Shown: in pieces, positions 1 to 10,779 of the stretch
Layout: every line of letters begins with the position of its first letter
How positions within the stretch are numbered: the first letter of the stretch is position 1
Assembly: GCA_037127255.1 (NCBI GenBank)
Contig: JBANSL010000002.1
Coordinates: 10,646,001 to 10,710,000, forward strand
Direction of reading: 5' to 3'
DNA from: Persicaria tinctoria
Lineage: Eukaryota > Streptophyta > Magnoliopsida > Caryophyllales > Polygonaceae
Length of the DNA: 64,000 nucleotides
The notes under the pieces: generated by a model
What the model saw: only the letters and a program-made list of their open reading frames with translations
The model's database searches: none
Told to the model about the DNA's origin: nothing
Position numbers and translations under genes: made by a program

Positions 1-1480
1 CCATCAACATACGAAAAGTCTGGCCCAAGTCCACCAAACCCAACCCATACTGAAGTGTAGAAGAAAGTTGTTATGAATAAAATATTCCTCCCACACTAGT
101 TTGAAAGACAAATCAAATAATGGCTTAAATTGGTGTGTTAGAATGTGAATTCCAACCTTATAATAAAAAATAAAATATAAAGCCGATATGACTCCCATTT
201 GGATTTTTTTGAAATCCAACAAGATAATAATAATATATCGAACAACCCTTAAATATTTTAGAAAAGTTAAATTAATATAATTGTCAATCAATTTTTAAAA
301 TTAAATAGTTAGATTAAATTTCATAAGTCTATAATTATGAATTTTTTCGGAAGAAAAAATAGGATAATTTTGGATGAATCAACACAGTTAATAAAAGAAA
401 AAATGTATTTATGAAATTTCAAATTATATATAATTTTTTCTTTCGATGACAATATTAAAAAAAGAACTGAAAATAGTGTCCAAATGATTAATAATAATAA
501 TAAGAAGAAATGTAAGCCGGCTTCAAATCACATGTTTTTAGATGTATCCCCCTCTCTTATCCCCCAACTTCCTCCACCGACACCCTTTAAATTAAAAAAA
601 AAATACAAAGAAAAAAATTAAAGAAACAAATTAAAATAATTTAAAAAAATCTAAGTTTGCGAGAGGGGACATGGATCTGGGACATATTTGGGAACAGATG
701 ATTTCGATCCTTGCATATCATTCCCAAATCACATGGGTGTGCAATGTTGTTTATATCAAAATTCAAAAGTAAAAAAAAAAAAAACATAATGTACACCTTA
801 TGAATTAAACCTTATATTAAATCGTGAAATTTTTGTTTTTTTTTAAAACTAAAGAAGCTCACCCATATATATTATTTTTTCGTTTTTCAGACTCTACGCA
901 ATTGAATTGCAATTTTTTTTATTAAAAAAAGATCAAGTCTTTATTTAAAACAATAACTTTAGCATTATATATATATTTATATTTTTATATTTTTGAAGTC
1001 GGGCTAAAGTTTAACCTCCGTTTTGACTAAATCCCAAAGTATTTTACGATTTTGGTTAATCCCTAATTTGTTTTGATTTTTAGGCTAATATGAAAAAAAA
1101 TTGAAAAAATTTCCATAATGAATCCATGGTTTTATTTTAGGAAGTCTTCATCGTATCGTTTATAACGGATAAAAAAATGAAAGCTGAAATTTAATTAACG
1201 TTGTATGGAAAAAAATTTCTTAACTCGGGTTTATTTTAGGAAATATTTAATTGAACGTTGTATGAAATATTCCGAGTAAAGCTGTTTTTAAAAAAGGAAA
1301 GATGGGCCTGGCAGCTGTCAAGTAAAGCTGTTTTTCAAGCGAGATGCTTGCGTAAGAGGAAATCGATTGTAGCAACATACGGAGTATCACTTCTCCGCGC
1401 CTCTTCAACTCCCGCTTTCTTTCTACGCAAGCTGACCAAGTCGGCAAGTCAGGGGCAAGTCAAGTCGGCAAGTCCCACCA
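1..1480. other. AT-rich spacer without recognisable gene
   Basis: Low-complexity A/T-rich DNA with many homopolymer runs. Short open frames on both strands show no domain, codon bias or splice structure that I can support. A possible TATA motif (tatata, about 1481-1486) lies at the right edge, just ahead of the GC-rich transcribed-looking stretch that starts near 1490. Confidence 0.5.
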
Positions 1481-1576
1481 GTATATAGTACCCCTCGCCG
1501 GCTCGCCGTCTTCCTTCCGATCATACCTCGAGATCCGCCTCAAAGAAAGCTCTCATTGTCTTTCAGATCATCTTCA

Positions 1577-1913
1577 GTTCCTCTTTCGGGATTCTCCTCC
1601 AAATCGCTGACATGTCCTGGTTCACCGCCATGGTCTAGATCGGTCACCTCCGGAGCGCTTCCTCCCGACCGCAAGCCGCCGATTCACATCCGTCGACTCA
1701 GGTACGCTTACGAAACCTTAATCTTACGCTGATTCGCAGATTTTGTTCCTCTTTCGGGGATTCTCCTCCAAATCGCTGACATGCCCTGGTTCACCGCCAT
1801 GGTCTAGATCGTTCACCTCCGGAGCGCTTCCTCCTGACCGCAAGCCGCCGATTCACATCCGTCGACTCAGGTACGCTTACGAAACCCTAATCTTACGCTG
1901 ATTCGCATATTTT
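1577..1913 (+). repeat. 168-bp tandem duplication with duplicated splice donor
   Basis: Two adjacent, nearly identical units run from 1577 to 1744 and from 1745 to about 1913. They differ by only a few substitutions and one G insertion. Each unit contains a GC-rich exon-like part ending GACTCAG followed by gtacgc, a good plant 5' splice site. If this is a 5' untranslated exon on the + strand, the duplication gives two alternative donors. A possible downstream untranslated exon starts after tttacag near 2320. Confidence 0.75.
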
Positions 1914-3193
1914 GTTGGCGTCCGTTCTCTCCGTAATTCCGGCTCCACTCGTAGGTCTCGATCCTTTCGCCGGAACCCTAACCCTAACGACGGGATTGGC
2001 GGGGAGAGCGATATGTGAGCGGTGAGCGAAGGGAAGGAGGAGGTTGGAAAAGGCCGCTCCGTTCCTTGTCAGTGTTCACAAATCAAAAATCCTCTTCGTT
2101 CATTGGCCGGGTTACTGTTCAGAATCCCTCTTCGTTCGTTTGGATCTAATGGAATGAAACGATCAAGAAACCATCCTCCTTGTCTAGGCCAGGTTTTATC
2201 TACTCTTAAAACAATTTCTATCATCCTAATACCGTAATACGACCCTAATTTAAGTCGAATTTGCTTCTGTTTGTGTTTCATGGCCGTTTATTTTATTTTT
2301 ATCTGGTCTTTGTTTACAGGTTTGCTTGTGTGCTCGGAAGTCAGGGACAGATGCGCCGTGAAATAGATCCGGAGCGGGGTTTGCATCCTTAATTTTTTAG
2401 GCTTTTCTTATCGCTCTTTGTTTGAATTTGACAGTATATTTTAGTTTGAATTTGAGAGCATCTGCTTTGCTACAAACGTGGATGATGATTATGCTTCGTT
2501 TGTTTATCAATGTTGTTAGTTTTTCACCGTTAGGCGTTAGCAATCCCAATATGAATGCTCTTATTGTTTATCAATTGTTCCATTCATATGCGTGGTCAAA
2601 ATTCAATTGGGATGAGTTTGATGGAATGAGAAACCCCTTGAAATAATATATTCCTACCTAGAAGGCTTGATAAGTATTTTATATATGTACATATATAAGT
2701 CGTTGATTTCACATATTGTTCTTGAACTATGGTAAAAAATCTTTTATACTTTGTTGTTTTGAATTCTCAACAATTTTAGGTAGAATTGTGGAAAAGGCGT
2801 TGATATTCTTGTGAATGAATATTGAAGGGTGTTTTTTGACCGATCTTTTAGAGGAAATAACCTAGTACGTTGGCCTTGGGACAATTTTATCACTTTGTCA
2901 CTATTTCACTTTGTCCTGACTATAGCAATTCGTTATAGTCAGGACATACATTCTTGTTCTTGAACTATGGTAAAAATCTGCTGGGTATAACTGAGTACTT
3001 TTAGATGACACCGAAAAATGAATTGGTTTTTCGGGATTTTGTTATTACTCGTGTATCTGCTAATTATATGTTTTCTCCTTGATTTATGTTAACAATATTT
3101 TGTTGTATACTTTTATGTTCTTACTTCTAAATTTCAATAATTTAGGTGGAATTGTGAAAACTGCTCTGAAGTCTTAAATGGAATTTGAGGACG

Positions 3194-3330
3194 ATGTATC
3201 CCTATCCTCGACCAGATGGAGAGGGTGTATGGAGTCCCTTTTTGGTTATGCAAACCATTGCTGATCAGCCACCACCTTGTGCTACTTCTGACCAGTTCTC
3301 TCCTGAGTTATGTGAATTCATACCAGCATG
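3194..3330 (+). CDS. Unidentified coding exon (gene fragment)
   Basis: From ATG at 3194 the frame reads MYPYPRPDGEGVWSPF and continues for 45 codons to PELCEFIPAW, where the Trp codon is split by a strong GT donor (catg|gtaaat) at 3331. The composition looks like real protein: proline and charged residues, no low complexity. The exon is preceded by an acceptor-like ttag near 3146. I do not recognise the family and find no convincing next exon downstream before unrelated - strand sequence begins, so this may be the first coding exon of a truncated gene. The upstream GC-rich region at 1490-2100 would be its 5' untranslated part. Confidence 0.4.
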
Positions 3331-4401
3331 GTAAATATTTTACTGGCCATGGACAGAATATTATTGACTTACATTGATTTCCTTCATCAATATTGCTGTA
3401 TTCCATCCCATTTCTTCAACTTAATAATTGTGTATAAGATGTTTGTATAAACATGTACACCTAGAAAAATATATATAAATATTGCTGCAAAACTAATTAA
3501 TTCTCTTTTTAATTAACTTTAGAAAGTATATATAAACATGTACACCTAGAAAAAAGCATAAGAATGCAATTAAACTTTTAAATTAAATTGTTGCAATTGT
3601 GAACTTGTTATTAGTCTTTTTAATCTCCAGAATAAATCATGGAAATTAGCCAAAAACTTGTATGGAAAATAACATAAAAACAATTCAGAAGAAAATGAAA
3701 GAGCAGACAGGATAATAACCATGGTCCATAGGCATAAATGCTTCTAAGAAGGACTTTTTTGCAGACCCATGACATCAAAACAATCACAAACTTCATCATA
3801 TGAAGTGAAGAATTCATTTCCATTAGCAATTCTACAGGAGTTTCTCTCATATTTAAAATACACTTATGAATCGAAAAAGAAAATCATTGCATAAACTTAC
3901 AGATAGAATTCCATATGCCTATTAATTTCCAACCTTGTTAAATTGGAAGAGAGAAGGCAAATTAAGATACTCCGTAGTTCAGACACCTAAAGGAGACACA
4001 AAGTAATGCATCCAGCAGAAAGACATAATTATCTGAGATTCCTTGAGAAAGAAATTAATATGATCAGAGCCAAGAAAGATAAGGTCAGTAAGTTGAAGAC
4101 ATCTGAAAATACTGCAATGAGTTAAGTGAATTGAAACAGGGAAAAAGATTGATAATTCATCCAAGACGACGTAACTAAGGTAATTATAATGATAATTCAT
4201 CCCAGATGACGCAACTAAGGTAATTATAATGTTCACTTACCTTCATCATCCACAATAAGATCCAGAGAAAAGTACTCGTTATCTCATGGCTTCCCTAGTC
4301 TTGGTCTGCAGGGCAATGAATGACTTTTGCTCACACACCATAACAATCTCAACTTATGCACTTAAAATAACATAAGAGATTTACATGGACTTGACTGATC
4401 T
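3331..4401. other. Spacer with a 40-bp tandem repeat
   Basis: Mostly AT-rich. Two adjacent 40-bp units (4151-4190 and 4191-4230) begin gataattcatcc and differ at a few positions. On the - strand, sequence around 4241-4280 reads like the end of an exon followed by a gtaagt donor, but it is too short to assign. Confidence 0.45.
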
Positions 4402-4520
4402 CTACTTCTTTTCCAATAGCTTCTCAATCAGATCAGCTGCAGTTTGAACGGTAATGCTTTGGGCACTCTCCTCTTCAACACTGATATCAAATTCTTCTTC
4501 AAACCCCATCACAATCTCAA
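4402..4520 (-). pseudogene. Acyl carrier protein, last exon (probable pseudogene)
   Basis: The - strand reads [17 protein letters not shown], then [20 protein letters not shown] and a TAG stop at 4402-4404. This is the C-terminal helix II to IV region of plant plastid-type acyl carrier protein, the small carrier of acyl chains in fatty-acid synthesis. The preceding piece, encoding ADSLDT with the Ser that would carry phosphopantetheine, lies about 140 bp away at 4662-4680. Plant ACP genes commonly have an intron between DSLDT and VEIVM. Here the 3' splice site reads gcaag|TTGAG where gcag|GTTGAG is expected, so the usable AG is shifted by one base and the frame would break. I see no recognisable transit peptide or helix I exon upstream. 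It is best read as a decayed fragment. Confidence 0.7.
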
Positions 4521-4661
4521 CTTGCCATGCAAATGGTAGCAATCATCAAATTGTTCAATGAAACAGTTTTCCAACACATGAAAGGAATGCACAATTTTGT
4601 AAATAAGTCGAGACTTTGATCTAGAAGAACAGTAATAGAGCAAGTGTATAAATTGGGTTAC

Positions 4662-4680
4662 GGTGTCCAAAGAATCAGCT
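4662..4680 (-). pseudogene. Acyl carrier protein DSLDT piece
   Basis: After tatacttag the - strand reads A-GCT-GAT-TCT-TTG-GAC-ACC, giving ADSLDT, the phosphopantetheine attachment motif of acyl carrier protein, followed by gtaacc. Only 19 nt look exonic; the normal upstream sequence of this exon is not recognisable. It pairs with the C-terminal exon at 4402-4520. Confidence 0.5.
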
Positions 4681-4860
4681 CTAAGTATACATGTTGAATT
4701 GTGTTTAATTGACTTTGTTTGAATATTTTTGTGTAATAGTCTTTTCTCATTTGTATCAAAGTATACAACTTGAGTTAAATTTATAAAGCAAAAAACGAAG
4801 ATACTGCATTAAAAAAAATATAAAATAGGTAGATAAGTACAAGAACATGAAAAGATTGGA

Positions 4861-5020
4861 GAACTCACCATTATAGGAGGAAGAGCCCTTTTAGAAGCCC
4901 TTTCTTTCTTTGCACACCATAGCATAATATTCTTCCAGATTTTTTGTTTCAAGAAAAAACTTAGCTCTTTCACCTTCTACCAGTGATCCCCTCTCTTCAA
5001 TAGAGATAGCCAAATAAAAT
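4861..5020 (-). other. Open, charged - strand stretch, unassigned
   Basis: One frame on the - strand gives about 40 residues including LVEGERAKFFLETKNLEEYY and VCKERKGF before a stop. It reads more like protein than its surroundings, but I do not recognise it and no clear splice sites bound it. It lies between the acyl carrier protein remnant and the kinase remnant and may be another captured or decayed exon. Confidence 0.25.
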
Positions 5021-6613
5021 AGGAGAGAGCAAAATTAGCATCCAAATTCCATTACTAACTCCATATTAATAAACATTGAAATCATTATAACATACCCAAT
5101 TGAACCCAGAAGGAAAAACCTACAGAGAAGAGCACAACACAGGTAATAGGAGGCCTCTTTCGAACTGCAAATTGAAAATGGATAAATATGAAAAGCAACA
5201 CATCTCCAATTAGTAGACAATTCAATATACAATTGGGTATTTGTTTAAAATTGGGTTCTTTGTTCATATTGTGACAGTTGAACAGAAATAGTTCAAGTGA
5301 AGATACTCCGTAGTTTGAGTTTTTTCTGACTCAGCCTGCAAGTTGTTTCATCCAAAATAGACATTCAGTACAAAGAACCCAGGGTATGAACAAAATCATC
5401 AGCTAAAAGGAATCATGATAATTTGTTTCATGGCTCACAATCTCTATAATATAAGATGATGACTTCATTAGTTCAAAACTTAATAAAAATTCAGTGAGAC
5501 ACCCTTTATTTTGATCCTTTCTGTATTACTTTTTTGGCCAATTTCATCTACCGGAGATGAGGGAAAAAACCCTTAATATGATAAGAGATCATTAGATAGG
5601 ACAAAAAAATTCAAACTGAATCGGTTGGAAAATCAGTTCTTCATCTATTGAAATTACTCTATCAAACCAATGTACTGGAAGGTAAACACTTGGAACTTGG
5701 AGGCATTAAAACAAACACTTAGAAGGCAAACCAATTTGAAAAATCAGCTCTCATTGACATTTAAAGTTAAACAAACACTTGGAAGATAAAAATAATTAGA
5801 AAATTAAAATCCAAGTAATCAGTAGAACAAATTAAAATTCGAGCAAATGGAAGAACAAATTACAATCCAAGCTGCTGGATATTCAACTGCCCCAGAAACC
5901 CCTAAACGCCTATGCTAAACACGCCCTCAACGTGCTTACTTCTTAACCTGCCAACCAGCAAAAAACTGATCTATCAAGTTCAGCACCCAAAGCTTGTTGT
6001 TATGTACAAAGGAGTTTCATGTCATACTTACTGGTTTCACAGATGCCCCACAAATTGCAACAACTGTACCCAAAGATTTTTTCTAACTGGTATATTTCCT
6101 TAGATCGAGCTTGCTCTTGTCCGTCAAGCCCTCAAACCGAATCTTATCCAGCGCCTAAACCCAAAATTAAAATCCCAAACCCTAGAACCATGATTTTGAA
6201 ATTGAAATCGACAACATATGCGCTTGAATTACCTGATTTGGTCATACCAATGCCGCTATCAAGCCCTCGAATCGAATTGTCATCCTCCTATGCATCGAGC
6301 TTGCTCTTGTCCGGCAAGGCCTTCATTAATCGAATTGTCATCCTCCTATGCATTGAGCGCGAGCGGTTGCCCTGGACTGAGAGAGAGTGAGGGCAGTTAC
6401 CTTACGGTTCGTCGTTCATGGTGGAGGAGACGTCGGAGACAGCGATTAGATGCAATAATAAATGGACACTTAATGTGTCGATTCCTGTGTATGTAGCTCA
6501 AAGCATCAAATTTACTCTGGCTAGAACCAGAATTTGACAAAAATTCCATATAGTTGGGGAATTTTTGTGAACTCGCAATCATAAACAATGCGTCTTTTGA
6601 AAAGATTGCATAC

Positions 6614-6982
6614 CTTTGGACATCACCACGAGGGAGCTTCCATTAGTACACCCAGCAACCGAAGTTATGTAAAAATTCTTTTCCCATTGTTCCATGATCC
6701 AGTCCTGCATAATTTTGAGAATTACTCACTTGTGTTGTTTTATATCAGCTCAGAATATTGCAGTACATATTTACTGAAAAACAAAAATGAATGCAAATCA
6801 TGGGCTCTACCTTGTGCAAAAATGAAGTAGACAATTCATAAATTTGATGTGAGAAGCCAGTCCCAACATCCATAATTATTGCCCATAGGTTAGAGCAAGA
6901 TGAAATACAGCTTATGTACAAGTCATCTAAACTCCTTTCCACATGTTGCTCCAGTCTGGCGTCAGCAACATTATAATGGTAT
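6614..6982 (-). pseudogene. MUT9-like/casein kinase I-like kinase tail, two exons (fragment)
   Basis: Two - strand exons join in frame. The first (6982-6811) reads YHYNVADARLEQHVERS, then DDLYISCISSCSNLWAIIMD and ends FLHK before gtagag. The second (6704-6614) begins after atgcag and reads DWIMEQWEKNFYITSV, then NGSSLVVMSK before gtatgc. Together they match the conserved C-terminal half of plant MUT9-like kinases, a casein kinase I-related nuclear Ser/Thr family. The ATP-binding and catalytic domain, which precedes this part in the family, is not seen upstream (higher coordinates), and the expected continuation (TPYTQQSYKVSDSF-type sequence) is not recognisable downstream. The frames of both exons are intact and the splice sites are good, so this could be a recent fragment. 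Upstream - strand exon at 7574-7665 may or may not belong to it. Confidence 0.65.
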
Positions 6983-7573
6983 CTAGCAGTAGACAAATCG
7001 AGTACGAATTCAGTAACTGGGAGAATATTAGTAGTGGTAAATCGATGGACATGCATTGATGCAACAGAGAACTTTATCGTTAAAAAACACGAATTTAATG
7101 ATCTAATGGCCCATTACCACATTTCCAGTTCCAATTTAATGAACAGGAAGTTGAAAACAAACATTTCACAGCTTTAGAACGTACAGAAGCTTGAATTTTC
7201 TGCATGAGACACAGATAAGACCTTTTATTAGCAACTGTAAACCATAATATATATTCATATCCTGAAAGTATCTGCCTTTCCCAAGTCCCAAAAGTTAAAA
7301 ATGAAGCTCTTTAAAACTAACAATTTAAAAACCCTCATGCTTTGCTAGTAGCTGCAGAAAGAGTGACTGAAATCTGAACCTACTTAGCTACATGGAAATA
7401 TAGAACTCCCCTTAAGACTTAAGACTGTCTTTGTAAGCCACAAAAGTCTAAACAAATCCAATTCAATGCACAATGTGCAATCCTATAACTCAATTACTTA
7501 GATATTGATACACCATTGCCATAAACTCATATAACAATCGCATGTTTAAAAGGAACCTTTGTGCAATACTCAC

Positions 7574-7665
7574 CTCAATAGTTGATGCATTATCTTCAAC
7601 ATCATCATAATTTGCTGAGGCTCGAAATGCCTTTGTCTTCTGATCCACTTCTGCCGATGTGTATG
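7574..7665 (-). CDS. Unidentified internal exon
   Basis: Flanked by a good acceptor (tttgcag) and donor (GAG|gtgagt) on the - strand, this 92-nt exon encodes YTSAEVDQKTKAFRASANYD and DVEDNASTIE. An upstream exon ending in TGYATYG at about 7932 (donor gtttgt) would join in frame, starting in the GC-rich block 7930-8420. I do not recognise the protein. The gene would be transcribed leftward from a promoter near 8450, toward the kinase-tail exons at 6982-6614, but a link to those exons is not shown by frame: this exon ends in phase 0 and the next needs phase 2. Confidence 0.4.
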
Positions 7666-7964
7666 CTGCAAAATGCAAATAAACAACAATCAATAATGCG
7701 CAGGAAGAAGTTGCCAGCAGTAAGACAAATAAACAGCATAATCTAGGTTAACAGGACCACAAGAAGAAACAAAAAATAGGAGATTCGTAGAGGCTAGACT
7801 ACAAGTTCAATTTAATTTTATTGAACAAATGAAAAATCTCAAAACCTAATTAGTGGAATCGAAAGAACGCAACTTTGATAAGACACAAGCTTATGGAGAA
7901 TCAAACGAAAGAAGGAACATGCAAACAAACCATAAGTAGCGTAACCGGTGACGCTCCTGTCCAC

Positions 7965-8295
7965 CACCGACGGCAGCAACTCCAGTAGCGGTATTCGCCG
8001 TCGACAAATCCAAAAGCGGTTTGAAATTCGTTCTTCCTTCCCTCAGACTGTGGGAGATAGAGAGAGCAGTGCCAACCGGAGAGCAATGGAGGAAAAAAGA
8101 TCTCCACCCCCATCCGAATTCGAGCCATCACCGCCATCACCGTCGACGAAAACCCTAGGTGCACTCAACCATCGACGCTCCTCTACACCGCTGCCGTCGG
8201 CCATTCGAGTAGCGACATCCGCCACCGGGAACTCCAAAACCGGCTTGAAATTCGTTCTTCCTTCCCTCATGGGAGGCAGAGAGAGCAGGTAGAGA
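7965..8295. repeat. Diverged direct repeat in GC-rich leader
   Basis: A segment around 7985-8070 recurs at about 8200-8290, offset roughly 224 bp. The shared core ttgaaattcgttcttccttc is exact (8021 and 8245); flanks align with substitutions (agtagcg, gagagagcag). The block is far more GC-rich than its flanks and looks like a duplicated 5' leader of a - strand transcript. Confidence 0.6.
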
Positions 8296-8840
8296 AGGAG
8301 AGCGGAGATCCGGAATGGGGAAGAAGGAGACGGAGTTTTTCTCTTCCCGTCGAATCCCTTGACTTCTCCCGTTCTCTCTCTTTTTGTCGGAGGAGATCGC
8401 AGCTTCAAGTCGACGATCGATGCATTAACGGGGAGAACGTGGGTTGGGAAGGCAGTTTCTTATCTTTGTGAAAAGAGGGACACGTGGCTCAATTTTTTAC
8501 AAAGGGTTTGCTTCTGAAATAATAAGTATAAGGGGTGGATTCTCTGTTTTTACATACTTAAAAAGTTAGGGCTCGTTTGTTTATATAAGAGGGAAATGAA
8601 AAAGAAGAGTATTAAATTTTATATATAAGAGGGAAATGATCATTATTTTTTGTGAGCTTAAAAAAGAGGGTGGGGGAATGACCACCTAGAGGTAATAGTT
8701 ACCCTCCTAAAAGATAGGGAATAGAATTTGAGAAAATGTAACAAATTTTGTGTGAAAATGGGAGAATAAGGGGAATGATTATAATAGTGATTAGTGAATC
8801 TTAACTTAAATATGTACTATATTTATAAGGGTAATTAATA

Positions 8841-8965
8841 CTCCCTCCGTTTCAAAATAAATGTCGTTTGACATTTAATGTACGCATTTCAACGAGGCGA
8901 AAACTCCATAAAATATTATTTTTTTATTCAATTTTTTTTTTCCATAATTTCATACTTGTTAGTAT
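8841..8965. mobile_element. Truncated Stowaway-like MITE
   Basis: After TA the sequence ctccctccgt and the subterminal tgtcgtttga match the left end of the four complete Stowaway-like elements in this window. No matching right end is found, so only about 125 bp survive. The rest of 8470-10600 is AT-rich spacer. It includes a 27-bp direct repeat (atatgagtatatgtcggtgt, twice between 9662 and 9722) and a TA microsatellite at 10404-10425. Confidence 0.6.
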
Positions 8966-10604
8966 TAAGTGTGAAACCTTATGTTCTCAAGAACCTGTTT
9001 TTCAAGAACCTACTCCCTAATGCTTATGTTCTCTAAAACTTTATTCATTGTGATTTGTGAACTACGTATGCTTGAAAAAAAGGAAAATCTATTTGTTTCT
9101 ATTCATTGTGTTTTATGAACTACGCTATTTAGTGTTACTTTGTTTGATTTTATTCATCGGTTTTGATCGGTTGAGTTTAGGGCGTAAAGTTATAATTTTT
9201 TTCTCTATTTATCAAAATGCTCTCTTCATTGTGAACTGCATTATGTTTGTAGCTTTCAAAGTTGAGTTTAGGGCGTGAATGCGTGATATTCAATTTTTTT
9301 TTACCTGTTTATCAAAATATGTCAATTTAACTTATTATACATTTTTTTTAAAAAAAAGTAAATATTCTATTATGTTTATTTCTTGCCTATAATATTTTTT
9401 CACTTTCATGAAAACTATATCTGCTAATCCATTAATAGTTATAGGCTTAATTTAGTGATTGTATAAAAAAAATGAACATAATTAAGTAAATATCTACCGG
9501 ACTTTTGGGTCTATAATAAAGATACGTGTTCAAATTTTAAGAATGGACTTATAATAGTTGAAATAAAGATATGGCTAGAAAAAATAATTTAATTTTGAGT
9601 TCATGTCTTCTTTTAATCCTCTTTGATATATCGCTTTTCTTACTTGTCAATTTAGTGTTGATATGAGTATATGTCGGTGTTTGGATCTGATATGTCATAT
9701 GAGTATATGTCGGTGTTTGGATCACTAGAAAACACTCTCTCGACGTTGTTGGAAATAAGTGCGTACAATTTGGTCCCTTGGACTCTCCTTCGGCGGGATA
9801 CACTAGGAATGTTGTTGTTGTTATTAATAATTCAGTAAATAAATTGACCCCAAAAATAATGAACTTGAAATTAAAAAAATAAAACATATTGCTTTAATTT
9901 TTGCCATATATATTGGAGTATATATTTTTTTAAGCTGGGTAATAATAGTCGCATTTACAATTCTAGTTGTCTTGCACGCTCGTTTAGACTGTTTAGTCGT
10001 TTATTCACAACAAAATAAATCTACATGAGTCGTTATAATTTTGCTATACTAATTTGTAAATTTGAAGATTAACATTTCGAAATTATGGTTGACTTGAAAA
10101 CCAAGTCAAGTTCATGCATTGCCAAAATTTCATAGGTCAGACTTTCAGTGTTGTATTGTGTGGTAATGGTATTGTATATTTGTATATAATTAAATTATTA
10201 TTTTTTATTTGGTGAAACCAACTAATTTAATTATATATATGCATGGTTTTACTCCTAAAGCGGCTAGGGCTCGTCCATATTCAAATAAGTAATTAACTGG
10301 ATTGATCAGCTTAATAGCGAAAAGTAAAATGATTAAGTTGACTTGCAATTTCCATTTCTCACTCATCAGTACTCAAATTTCATTCATTTTTTTTATTCAC
10401 CCCTATATATATATATATATATATTCCTTTTCTAATTTGTTAAGTACGCGTATTAATTTATGAAACAATATCAACATGATAATTAGTGTCATCATAATAA
10501 AATATTAATTTTTCTAAAAAAATCGATTCTTTCTAGTGTTGTCATGCATGTTTTAGTAATCACCAAAAAATAGTTATTATAATTACCATACCACCTATAT
10601 ATAT

Positions 10605-10779
10605 TGATAGGTTTTACAGTCACTTGTAATCTCACATTCTTGAAGGGAGAGCATAAGCTCTGGTTAAATACTTACAGAGAGAATAGAAACACTGCAAATA
10701 TTAAGTGAAGGGAGACAAAGGGAGCAGCCTATTGGTATTCACAACTGACTAGAGTGTAATTACTTATTTACTCTTAATA
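10605..10779 (-). repeat. 3' LTR of the copia element
   Basis: Matches the 5' LTR with three substitutions (ctctgg/ctcttg, cagaga/cagtga, caaagg/caaaag). The pol frame ends just inside this LTR. The next 13 bases inward (10781-10793) read gtcttgcgggggc on the - strand, a short purine-rich tract. Confidence 0.9.
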
